Source: an uncultured Clostridia bacterium
Lineage (GTDB): Bacteria; Bacillota; Clostridia; Oscillospirales; Oscillospiraceae
Direction: 5' to 3'
Length of the DNA stretch: 5,501 nt
Assembly: GCA_937893605.1 (NCBI GenBank)
Contig: CALBGG010000140.1
Coordinates: 1-5,501, forward strand
Of this stretch, positions 1 through 5,501 are shown piece after piece; position 1 is the first letter of the stretch, and the number at the start of each line of letters is the position of its first letter. The position numbers were made by a program, and so were the translations under genes. The notes beneath the pieces were generated by a model, which made no database searches, had not been told where the DNA came from, and saw only the letters and a list, made by a program, of their open reading frames with translations.

Positions 1-266
1 GCAACATTGTCGAGTGCTTCGAGCTTTGTCTGTATCTGCGCTGTAGCCTCCTGTGCCGTCATATCCTCATCAACATAGGCGAGGATCTGATTCTGATTGC
101 CTATATCCTCGACAATCTGATTAACGTTTATATCGAGGAGCGTAAAGCTGCCCATTACTATAAGGCAGGCGATTATTATCGTCACCGAGGCAAAGGACAT
201 GAAGCCGTGGGTGAAAATATTGCGAAAGCCCTCGCCTATAAGATATCCGTATCTATTCAACTTCAT
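1..266 (-). CDS. ftsX: Cell division protein FtsX, N-terminal part (cut by window edge)
   Basis: This is the membrane subunit of the FtsEX complex, which in Gram-positive bacteria transmits ATP hydrolysis by FtsE to extracellular peptidoglycan hydrolases. The first 88 codons are visible, starting with ATG at 266 (MKLNRYGYLIGEGFRNIF). A short basic and amphipathic N-terminus is followed by a hydrophobic segment at about residues 23-47, the expected first transmembrane helix. After it begins an extracellular stretch with NQNQILAYVDEDMTAQEA around residues 58-75, matching the first extracellular loop of the family. The start codon lies inside ftsE, giving a 14-bp overlap. No strong ribosome binding site precedes it (only a GGG about 11 bases upstream), so translational coupling to ftsE is likely. 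The rest of the gene, including the other three membrane helices, lies beyond position 1. Identification rests on sequence character plus the adjacent ftsE and is quite firm. Confidence 0.93.
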   Translation of the reverse strand, partial: MKLNRYGYLIGEGFRNIFTHGFMSFASVTIIIACLIVMGSFTLLDINVNQIVEDIGNQNQILAYVDEDMTAQEATAQIQTKLEALDNV

Positions 267-945
267 AACTGTAGTACCCGTCCATTCCGTCGCTTATAAG
301 ATGGCCGCCGTCTATTGCGATAACACGCTTGGAGAAGGCATTGACCAATTCCTTTTCATGAGTTACCACGAGGATCGTGGTGCCCATCTCGTTTATCTTC
401 TCAAGCAGGAGCATAAGCTCAAGGCTGCGCACGGGGTCGAGGTTGCCGGTCGGCTCGTCCGCGATTATCATGGTCGGATTGTTGACCAAAGCGCGAGCTA
501 TCGCAACACGCTGCTGCTCGCCGCCGGAAAGCTCCGCCGGCAGGCGCTTCTCGCGTCCTTCAAGGCCGACAAGCTCCAAAACGCGTGGAACGCGGTTCTT
601 TATATCTTTATTGGTCGCCCCGACAACACGCATGGCAAATGCGACGTTATCGTACACAGTCATCTTGTCTATAAGTCTGAAGTCCTGAAAGATGACGCCG
701 AGGGTTCTTCGCATCTGCGGCATCTTGCGGCGCTTGAGCTTATTCATATTAAAGCCGTTTACGATGACCTCACCCTCGGACGCCATTATTTCGCCCGTAA
801 GCAGCTTTATGATCGTCGTTTTGCCGGAGCCAGACGGGCCGACAAGAAATGCAAACTCGCCCTCGTTTATAGTGAGGCTGAAATTATCGAGCGCGGCAAC
901 ATCACTGTTGTCGTAGACCATCGTTACATTGTTCATCTGAACCAT
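253..945 (-). CDS. ftsE: Cell division ATP-binding protein FtsE (ABC ATPase)
   Basis: This is the cytoplasmic ABC ATPase that pairs with FtsX at the division site or lateral wall and drives activation of peptidoglycan hydrolases rather than transport. The 230-aa length is normal for FtsE. All nucleotide-binding motifs are intact: Walker A GPSGSGKTT at residues 36-44, Q-loop in FQDFRL at 86-91, ABC signature LSGGEQQRV at 139-147, Walker B MIIADEPTGNLD at 159-170 with the catalytic Glu, and the switch His in VVTHEKEL at about 196. The FQDFRL sequence after the Q-loop is characteristic of FtsE within the MacB/LolD-like ATPases. The ATG at 945 is chosen because a perfect AGGAGG lies 10 bases upstream (956-961); a second in-frame ATG nine bases later is less well placed. 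It overlaps ftsX by 14 bp and follows the upstream regulator gene by 46 bp, so it is probably cotranscribed with both. Confidence 0.97.
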   Translation of the reverse strand: MVQMNNVTMVYDNSDVAALDNFSLTINEGEFAFLVGPSGSGKTTIIKLLTGEIMASEGEVIVNGFNMNKLKRRKMPQMRRTLGVIFQDFRLIDKMTVYDNVAFAMRVVGATNKDIKNRVPRVLELVGLEGREKRLPAELSGGEQQRVAIARALVNNPTMIIADEPTGNLDPVRSLELMLLLEKINEMGTTILVVTHEKELVNAFSKRVIAIDGGHLISDGMDGYYSYEVE

Positions 946-955
946 GTGTCATTTT

Positions 956-961
956 CCTCCT
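956..961 (-). promoter_or_regulatory. Shine-Dalgarno site of ftsE
   Basis: A perfect AGGAGG on the minus strand lies 10 bases before the ATG at 945. It decides the start in favour of MVQMNN over the internal in-frame Met and over an out-of-frame ATG at 952-950. Confidence 0.85.
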
Positions 962-969
962 GAGGATTT

Positions 970-985
970 CGGGGAATGTTCCCCG
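970..985 (-). other. GC-rich intercistronic hairpin between cdaR-like gene and ftsE
   Basis: CGGGGA and TCCCCG flank a 4-base loop, giving a 6-bp GC-rich stem that can extend to 7 bp with a 2-base loop. It sits in the 46-bp gap, 6 bp after the stop codon of the regulator and 8 bp before the ftsE Shine-Dalgarno site. No T-tract follows it, so it is not a standard intrinsic terminator. As RNA it could protect or terminate the upstream message in part, or tune ftsE translation; as DNA it is a near-palindrome that could be bound by a protein. Structure is seen; function is inference. Confidence 0.5.
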
Positions 986-991
986 CGGATT

Positions 992-2086
992 TCAGCGGCC
1001 GTTACTGTTGACCGAGTCGAGGTACTGTTTGACCATCATCGCCACCTTGAAAACAATGGCGTGATCAAACTCCCGCAGATCCAGTCCCGTTATCTTCTTT
1101 ATCTTTTCAAGACGATACACGAGCGTGTTGCGGTGGACATACAGCTTACGACTGGTCTCAGAGACGTTGAGGTTATTCTCAAAGAACTTATTAATCGTTT
1201 CGAGCGTATCCTCATCCAGGGTCTCGAGCGGATTTTTCTTGAACACCTCATTGAGAAACATCTCACACAATGTTGTTGGCAGCTGATATATAATACGGCC
1301 GATGCCGAGGTTTTCGTAGCTGATAATGGTTTTCTCGGAATCAAAGACTCTGCCGACATCGATCGCGATCTGCGCTTCCTTATAACGGTCCGCAAGCTCG
1401 CGCAGGTGCCTTGCCGTTGTTCCGATGCCGATAATGCATTTAATTTGCAGCTCATTGCGCAGAACAGTCTCGATGCTTTCGGCGATAGCTTTTACTTCGG
1501 CGCTGTTATCGCCGCCGGGGAGCTCTTTTATAACAACGATATCGTTTTCGTTTATGCTGATAACAAAATCATGCTGCTTATCCGGGAAAAGACTCTGGAG
1601 CACTTCTACGCTGGCGACATCCGAGCGCTCTACCTGACGCACGAGCAGGAGTGCGCGCGGAACATCCGGAGCAAAGTGCAGCTCCTTTGTTCTGACATAA
1701 ACATCGCCGGGAAGTATATTGTCGGAGATGATATTTTTAAGAAAAGCCGCTTTATTATACTTTTCCTCATAATTCATCTTCGCCTCGTTAAAGGCAACGG
1801 CCGCCATCATGCACGTTACGCGCGCCATATCATCGCAGCCCTCGACAAACACGGCATAGTCAAACTTGCCGCTGTTGTTGCTGAGCACCTTATATGTCCG
1901 CATGCCGCTTACCTGCACAGGCTCCGAAAAATCATAATTCATGCTCGAAAAATCGTCAAGCCTCGAGCCGATCATCGGCAGCTCGCTGCATGTGATCACA
2001 AAGCCCTGATCGTCAATGATGCCGATGCATCTGTCAGTGGCCTCTTTTATCTGCATTATCACGCTCTGAAAAATTCTGCTGGACAT
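992..2086 (-). CDS. CdaR/PucR-family transcriptional regulator
   Basis: This is a 364-aa DNA-binding regulator with the architecture of the CdaR (sugar diacid) / PucR family. The N-terminal part, roughly residues 1-125, resembles a PAS/GAF-like ligand-sensing module (IGIIDDQGFVITCSE at 21-35). The middle, about 140-265, is a GGDEF-like fold module typical of the family (IGIGTTARHLRELADRYKEA at 219-238). The C-terminus carries the conserved PucR-type helix-turn-helix: NLNVSETSRKLYVHRNTLVY at 305-324, then RLEKIKKITGLDL at 325-337. The ATG at 2086 has a GGGGAGGT ribosome binding site about 9-10 bases upstream. A sigma-A-like promoter lies 66-94 bp upstream, and ftsE follows 46 bp downstream. 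E. coli CdaR senses glycerate/glucarate, but nothing here supports that ligand, because the neighbours are ftsEX rather than sugar-acid genes. From memory, similar regulators sit next to ftsEX in related Clostridia. The effector and targets are unknown; family assignment is confident. Confidence 0.88.
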   Translation of the reverse strand: MSSRIFQSVIMQIKEATDRCIGIIDDQGFVITCSELPMIGSRLDDFSSMNYDFSEPVQVSGMRTYKVLSNNSGKFDYAVFVEGCDDMARVTCMMAAVAFNEAKMNYEEKYNKAAFLKNIISDNILPGDVYVRTKELHFAPDVPRALLLVRQVERSDVASVEVLQSLFPDKQHDFVISINENDIVVIKELPGGDNSAEVKAIAESIETVLRNELQIKCIIGIGTTARHLRELADRYKEAQIAIDVGRVFDSEKTIISYENLGIGRIIYQLPTTLCEMFLNEVFKKNPLETLDEDTLETINKFFENNLNVSETSRKLYVHRNTLVYRLEKIKKITGLDLREFDHAIVFKVAMMVKQYLDSVNSNGR

Positions 2087-2095
2087 CGTCTATTT

Positions 2096-2103
2096 ACCTC
2101 CCC
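2096..2103 (-). promoter_or_regulatory. Shine-Dalgarno site of the cdaR-like gene
   Basis: GGGGAGGT on the minus strand, about 9 bases before the ATG at 2086, supports that start for the regulator. Confidence 0.8.
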
Positions 2104-2151
2104 TGAAGCATATGGGTATTTTAACGATAGATAATATTCATTACTTTCTAC

Positions 2152-2180
2152 ATGATAATACTTTTTTGTGCGTTTTTCAA
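2152..2180 (-). promoter_or_regulatory. Sigma-A-type promoter of the cdaR-like gene / ftsEX transcript
   Basis: On the minus strand a -35 TTGAAA (2180-2175) and a -10 TATCAT (2157-2152) are separated by exactly 17 bases. Each differs from consensus at one position, or two for the -35. The predicted transcription start is near 2145, giving a leader of about 60 bases before the ATG at 2086. It is the only convincing promoter found upstream of the regulator and ftsEX. The -35 box lies inside one copy of the direct repeat described separately. Confidence 0.65.
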
Positions 2181-2213
2181 TAGAAAGTCACATTGTTTTT
2201 GTGAGTTATTCAA
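2163..2213 (-). repeat. Imperfect 18-bp direct repeat, 33-bp period, overlapping the -35 box
   Basis: The plus-strand segments 2163-2180 (TTTTTGTGCGTTTTTCAA) and 2196-2213 (TTTTTGTGAGTTATTCAA) agree at 16 of 18 positions. On the minus strand they read TTGAA(A/T)AAC(G/T)CACAAAAA. The proximal copy contains the -35 box of the cdaR-like promoter; the distal copy lies 33 bp upstream, about three helical turns, so both sit on nearly the same face of the DNA. The distal copy has no usable -10 at the right distance, so it is not simply a second promoter. A tandem operator site is the natural reading, though AT-rich low-complexity sequence raises the chance of coincidence. Confidence 0.45.
2188..2204. 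promoter_or_regulatory. Small dyad TCACA-N7-TGTGA upstream of the cdaR-like promoter
   Basis: TCACA (2188-2192) and TGTGA (2200-2204) form a 17-bp interrupted palindrome centred near 2196, about 51 bp upstream of the predicted transcription start. It overlaps the distal copy of the direct repeat. It could be a binding site for a dimeric regulator. The arms are only 5 bp, so support is modest. Confidence 0.25.
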
Positions 2214-2265
2214 AAAAACGCATAATTGTTTTGATAAAAGCACCAAATATCGGCCTGATTTTTTG

Positions 2266-2979
2266 TTATTTTTTCTTATTCACACTGCACAATTCATTTT
2301 CTGTCAATTGCCGAAATTCGCCCGGCAGGAGGCTGTTATCCAGCTCAAGGCCGCCTATTGACAGGCGCTTGAGCGCCGTCACGGGCTTGCCGCGAGAGGC
2401 GAGCATGCGCTTTACCTGATGGTATTTTCCCTCCATTACACGCACAAGGCAGCTGCCGTCGGGAAGTTTCTCAAGCTCAGCCGGCAGGCATTTTGTCCCG
2501 TCGCCGAGCACTACTCCCTGCCGAAAAGCCTCAATATCGGCATCGTCAACGGCACCTTCGGTCATGGCGTGATAGGTTTTAACAATCTCCGATTTCGGTG
2601 AAATGACCCGGTGAGCAAAATCACCGTCGTTTGTTATTATAAGAAGGCCGGTAGTATCCTTATCCAGTCTGCCGACCGGAAACAGATTTTTCTTTTTAAG
2701 CTCCGTCGGGAAGAGATCTATGACTGTCTTCTGCTTTTTGTCATCTGTTGCAGACAATATACCGGCCGGTTTATTGAGCATATAGTAGCAAAATTTTTCG
2801 TAGCTAACGGGGTTTCCGTCAAGCTCGACGTGTGCAGTATCGCTGCAAACCTTATGCTCCGGCGATGTTATAACTATTCCGTCAACGCGGACGTTTCCGT
2901 TTTTTATTGTCTGTCTGAGGCAGCTTCGGGAAAGTGCAGTACACTCCGAAAGCAGCTTGTCAAGTCGCATAAGCGGCAT
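2266..2979 (-). CDS. rsuA: RsuA-family rRNA pseudouridine synthase
   Basis: This enzyme isomerises a specific uridine to pseudouridine in ribosomal RNA; in E. coli RsuA acts on 16S U516. The 237-aa length is normal. An S4 RNA-binding domain occupies about residues 4-50 (RLDKLL at 5-10, NGNVRVDG at 27-34). The catalytic domain has MLNKPAG at 67-73, the active-site motif GRLDKDTTGLL at 103-113 with catalytic Asp106, KTY at 134-136 and EGKYHQVKRM at 183-192. The last motif resembles RsuA (EGRYHQVKRM) more than RluB or RluF, which favours the 16S-type enzyme. The exact target is inferred. The ATG at 2979 is chosen because AGGGTG lies 5 bases upstream; the in-frame ATG at 2970 (MRLDKLL) matches E. 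coli RsuA but has no ribosome binding site. It has its own promoter and probably forms a single-gene unit, with no clear terminator before the next gene. Confidence 0.9.
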   Translation of the reverse strand: MPLMRLDKLLSECTALSRSCLRQTIKNGNVRVDGIVITSPEHKVCSDTAHVELDGNPVSYEKFCYYMLNKPAGILSATDDKKQKTVIDLFPTELKKKNLFPVGRLDKDTTGLLIITNDGDFAHRVISPKSEIVKTYHAMTEGAVDDADIEAFRQGVVLGDGTKCLPAELEKLPDGSCLVRVMEGKYHQVKRMLASRGKPVTALKRLSIGGLELDNSLLPGEFRQLTENELCSVNKKK

Positions 2980-2984
2980 ATGAG

Positions 2985-2990
2985 CACCCT
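2985..2990 (-). promoter_or_regulatory. Shine-Dalgarno site of rsuA
   Basis: AGGGTG on the minus strand is 5 bases before the ATG at 2979. The alternative ATG at 2970 lacks any purine-rich site at a usable distance, so this site decides the start. Confidence 0.55.
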
Positions 2991-3017
2991 GTTCAGCATA
3001 GAATTTAATACTCGGTA

Positions 3018-3046
3018 ATTATAACATAAAGTATTGATTTTTTGAA
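3018..3046 (-). promoter_or_regulatory. Extended -10 promoter of rsuA
   Basis: On the minus strand a perfect TATAAT (3023-3018) is preceded by TGT, giving an extended -10. A weak -35 TTCAAA (3046-3041) lies 17 bases upstream. Predicted start is near 3011, with a leader of about 30 bases. It lies in the 90-bp divergent gap shared with the plus-strand gene at 3070. Confidence 0.7.
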
Positions 3047-3063
3047 TAGGAAAAGGCTAATAT
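3034..3063 (+). promoter_or_regulatory. Possible weak promoter of the DUF4830-like gene
   Basis: TTGATT (3034-3039) and TAATAT (3058-3063) are spaced by 18 bases. The implied transcription start would fall at or next to the ATG at 3070 and would exclude the AGGAAAAGG at 3048-3056 from the message. The match could therefore be chance, or imply a nearly leaderless transcript. No better plus-strand promoter was found in the divergent gap. Confidence 0.2.
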
Positions 3064-3069
3064 CCGAAT

Positions 3070-3525
3070 ATGTTTACGAAAAGTTTAAAGCTGACAAAAA
3101 AACACGCTGTAGCGCTTCTGCTCATGCTCGGCGTTATTCTATCCGCCGCAGTGGTACTTTGCTCATCCCCGCGCAGTCTGTTGAGCACCGGCGACATGCT
3201 CGATGTATCGCAGCTCAAGGGACGCGAAAAATACCTCGCCTCATACGGCTGGGAGGTGGATCCCGGCAGCGAGGAGGAGCAAAAAGTGCTGCTTCCGAAA
3301 ACCTTTGACGGCACACTAAGCGAGTATGCCGAAATGCAGACTCGTCAGGGCTATGACTTTGCATCCTACGCCGGTCTTGAATGCAGGCAGTTTACTTATA
3401 GGATAGGCAATTACGATGGCTGCGACAGCACGGTTTATGCAACACTGTACGTTAAGGGCACAAGAGTTATCGGAGCTGATATACACTCCGCCGATATCAG
3501 CGGTTTCATGCATGGAATACGATAA
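3070..3525 (+). CDS. Membrane-anchored DUF4830-like protein
   Basis: This is a 151-aa protein of unknown function. A basic N-terminus (KSLKLTKKH, residues 4-12) precedes one hydrophobic segment at about 13-31, giving a single membrane anchor with the rest outside the cell. The exported part has the pattern I associate from memory with DUF4830 of Clostridia: YLASYGWEV at 55-63, PKTFDGTLSEYAEMQTRQGYD at 76-96, QFTYRIGNYDG at 107-117, VYATLYVKGTRVIGADIHS at 122-140 and a C-terminal GFMHGI at 145-150. Residues just before Cys31 (VVL) do not form a lipobox, so a lipoprotein is unlikely. ATG 3070 is the first in-frame start after a stop at 3058-3060; the purine-rich AGGAAAAGG lies 13 bases upstream, rather far. 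It is the only plus-strand gene, divergent from rsuA and convergent with tuf. No function can be assigned. Confidence 0.8.
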   Translation: MFTKSLKLTKKHAVALLLMLGVILSAAVVLCSSPRSLLSTGDMLDVSQLKGREKYLASYGWEVDPGSEEEQKVLLPKTFDGTLSEYAEMQTRQGYDFASYAGLECRQFTYRIGNYDGCDSTVYATLYVKGTRVIGADIHSADISGFMHGIR

Positions 3526-3566
3526 AAAACAAGCCATGAAGCGTTTGCTTCATGGCTTGTTTTTTT
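3524..3566. terminator. Bidirectional intrinsic terminator between the DUF4830-like gene and tuf
   Basis: A perfect stem of 13 mixed pairs (CAAGCCATGAAGC against GCTTCATGGCTTG) closes a GTTT loop at 3543-3546. It is flanked by six A on the left and seven T on the right, which extends pairing to 19 bp (3524-3542 with 3547-3565). Each strand has a T-tract after the stem, so the element can stop transcription from the plus-strand gene and from tuf on the minus strand. The TAA stop of the plus-strand gene (3523-3525) merges into the A-tract. The tuf stop is 32 bp away. Confidence 0.93.
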
Positions 3567-3568
3567 AA

Positions 3569-3583
3569 TGAGCTTTCAGCTCA
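3569..3583 (-). other. Small stem-loop between tuf stop and terminator
   Basis: TGAGCT and AGCTCA around a 3-base loop make a 6-bp stem in the tuf 3' untranslated region, just ahead of the main terminator hairpin. It may add 3'-end stability to the tuf message. It is short and could be incidental. Confidence 0.3.
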
Positions 3584-3597
3584 GTGAGTTTTGGAAA

Positions 3598-4800
<1,203 letters not shown>

Positions 4801-4808
4801 AATAATAA

Positions 4809-4813
4809 CCTCC
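4809..4813 (-). promoter_or_regulatory. Shine-Dalgarno site of tuf
   Basis: GGAGG on the minus strand is followed by 8 bases (TTATTATT) and then the tuf ATG at 4800. This is optimal spacing, as expected for a very highly translated gene. Confidence 0.85.
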
Positions 4814-4862
4814 GTGAAATTAGTACAAATGATTTGATTAAACTACTTGCTTATATGGTTTA

Positions 4863-5501
4863 TCAGCCCTTGCGTGCGCCGCGAAGAGTCTCCTGGAGAT
4901 TCTTCGGAAGCTCAACATAATGGCTGGGTTCCATGCTATAGGTTGCACGTCCCTGAGTTTTGCTTCTCAGGTCGGTCGCATAGCCGAACATGGAGGCAAG
5001 AGGAACATTCGCCTCTATGACTGCGGCACCGTTTCTGATGTCCGAGCCGACGATCTGTCCGCGTCTTGCATTTATATCGCCCATAACGTCGCCCATGTAT
5101 TCATCCGGAGCCGTTACGACGACCTTCATAATAGGTTCAAGCAGAGTGGGGCCTGCCTTCTCGCAGGCTTCCTTGAACGCCATACTGCCGCAGATCTTAA
5201 ACGCCATTTCCGACGAGTCGACCTCGTGGTATGAGCCGTCTATAAGCGTTACCTTCACATCCACGACCTGGTAGCCGGCGAGCACGCCCGACTGCATCGC
5301 GCCCTGAATACCCTGATCGATACAGGGGATATACTCCTTGGGGATCGCGCCGCCGGTGATCTTGTTGATAAACTCATAGCCCTTGCCGGACTCGTTGGGC
5401 TCAACAGTGATCTTACAATGCGCAAACTGGCCCTTACCGCCCGTCTGACGGGCGTAGCGGGTATCGACGGTCGCTGCGCGCGTAATGGTCTCTTTATAAG
5501 A
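4863..5501 (-). CDS. fusA: Translation elongation factor G, C-terminal part (cut by window edge)
   Basis: EF-G is the GTPase that drives tRNA-mRNA translocation. The window holds the last 212 codons, continuing in frame without a stop to position 5501, so the Met at 5297 is internal and not a start. Visible parts are domain IV, with RQTGGKGQFAH at fragment residues 18-28, KGYEFINKITGGAIPKEYIP at 40-59, LAGYQVVDVKV at 74-84 and YHEVDSSEMAFK at 91-102, and domain V with LLEPIMKVVV at 120-129, DVMGDINARRG at 138-148 and MFGYATDLRS at 171-180. The protein ends in LQETLRGARKG. The G domain and domains II-III lie beyond the window. tuf follows 62 bp downstream with no terminator between, consistent with the str operon (rpsL-rpsG-fusA-tuf). 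Confidence 0.97.
   Translation of the reverse strand, partial: SYKETITRAATVDTRYARQTGGKGQFAHCKITVEPNESGKGYEFINKITGGAIPKEYIPCIDQGIQGAMQSGVLAGYQVVDVKVTLIDGSYHEVDSSEMAFKICGSMAFKEACEKAGPTLLEPIMKVVVTAPDEYMGDVMGDINARRGQIVGSDIRNGAAVIEANVPLASMFGYATDLRSKTQGRATYSMEPSHYVELPKNLQETLRGARKG

Noticed and set aside
199..963. 254-codon open frame on the plus strand antisense to ftsE and the ftsX start
   Set aside because: ftsE with all ABC motifs occupies the minus strand; the antisense frame is a by-product of its codon use.
944..2134. 396-codon open frame on the plus strand antisense to the cdaR-like gene
   Set aside because: The opposite strand encodes a clearly recognisable CdaR/PucR protein with start, ribosome binding site and promoter. 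The plus-strand frame has no recognisable domain and begins inside the ftsE ribosome binding region.
2222..2265. Intrinsic terminator for rsuA just after its stop codon
   Set aside because: T-rich stretches are present, but I could not find a stable GC-containing stem next to them. rsuA transcripts may read on toward the cdaR-like gene or end by another mechanism.
2152..2419. Two small plus-strand open frames (69 and 83 codons) across the AT-rich gap and the 3' end of rsuA
   Set aside because: They have no ribosome binding site, their composition follows T-rich intergenic DNA, and they enter rsuA antisense. The gap at 2087-2265 is better explained as the control region of the cdaR-like gene.
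2611..3018. 135-codon plus-strand open frame antisense to rsuA
   Set aside because: It overlaps the S4 and catalytic domains of rsuA, runs into the rsuA promoter and shows no protein-family features.
3100..3165. Lipoprotein signal in the DUF4830-like protein (Cys31 at the end of the hydrophobic segment)
   Set aside because: The residues before Cys31 are V-V-L; the Leu at -1 is not accepted in a lipobox, so an uncleaved anchor is more likely.
3042..3308. 88-codon plus-strand frame starting with TTG, overlapping the DUF4830-like gene out of frame
   Set aside because: It has a non-ATG start and no domain. The 3070-3525 frame has a membrane anchor and family-like motifs, and it ends precisely at the terminator.
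4801..4862. Possible separate tuf promoter in the fusA-tuf gap
   Set aside because: Sequences such as TGTACTAAT resemble an extended -10, but no -35 lies at a suitable distance and the match is weak. Cotranscription with fusA is the simpler reading.
4863..5297. Reading the Met at 5297 as the start of a separate 144-aa gene
   Set aside because: The frame stays open to 5501 and translates into upstream EF-G domain IV sequence, so the Met is internal to fusA.

Overview
The window looks like chromosomal DNA of a Gram-positive Clostridia member, most likely an Oscillospirales/Ruminococcaceae-type organism. The evidence is AGGAGG-type ribosome binding sites, a DUF4830-like small membrane protein, a CdaR/PucR-type regulator directly ahead of ftsEX, and Firmicutes-type EF-Tu and EF-G sequences. 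The genes have balanced to moderately GC-rich codons, while the intergenic gaps are clearly AT-rich. Everything is on the minus strand except one small gene at 3070-3525. I see no rRNA, tRNA, CRISPR array, insertion sequence or phage gene.

Left block (minus strand, read from 2180 down to 1): a CdaR-like helix-turn-helix regulator (992-2086) is followed after 46 bp by ftsE (253-945). ftsE overlaps the start of ftsX (266 down to the window edge, partial) by 14 bp. The only convincing promoter for this block lies in the AT-rich gap before the regulator (TTGAAA-17-TATCAT). It is overlaid by an imperfect 18-bp direct repeat with a 33-bp period and a TCACA-N7-TGTGA dyad. A compact GC-rich hairpin sits between the regulator and ftsE. 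FtsE (ATPase) and FtsX (membrane subunit) form the divisome-associated complex that activates peptidoglycan hydrolases, so the layout places a ligand-type regulator in one transcript with cell-wall hydrolase control.

Middle: an RsuA-family pseudouridine synthase gene (2266-2979, minus) has its own extended -10 promoter. A single plus-strand gene diverges from it and encodes a 151-aa membrane-anchored protein that I assign to the DUF4830 family. That gene converges on tuf, and both end at one strong symmetric hairpin (3524-3566) with a T-tract on each strand.

Right block (minus): tuf (EF-Tu, complete, 3598-4800) lies 62 bp downstream of the 3' part of fusA (EF-G domains IV and V, 4863 to the window edge). 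This is the usual end of the str operon.

Most of the window is conserved housekeeping sequence, and I found no clear novel enzymatic or defence system. The parts most worth a second look are the repeat-laden control region of the cdaR-ftsEX transcript, the hairpin inside that transcript, and the uncharacterised DUF4830-like gene.
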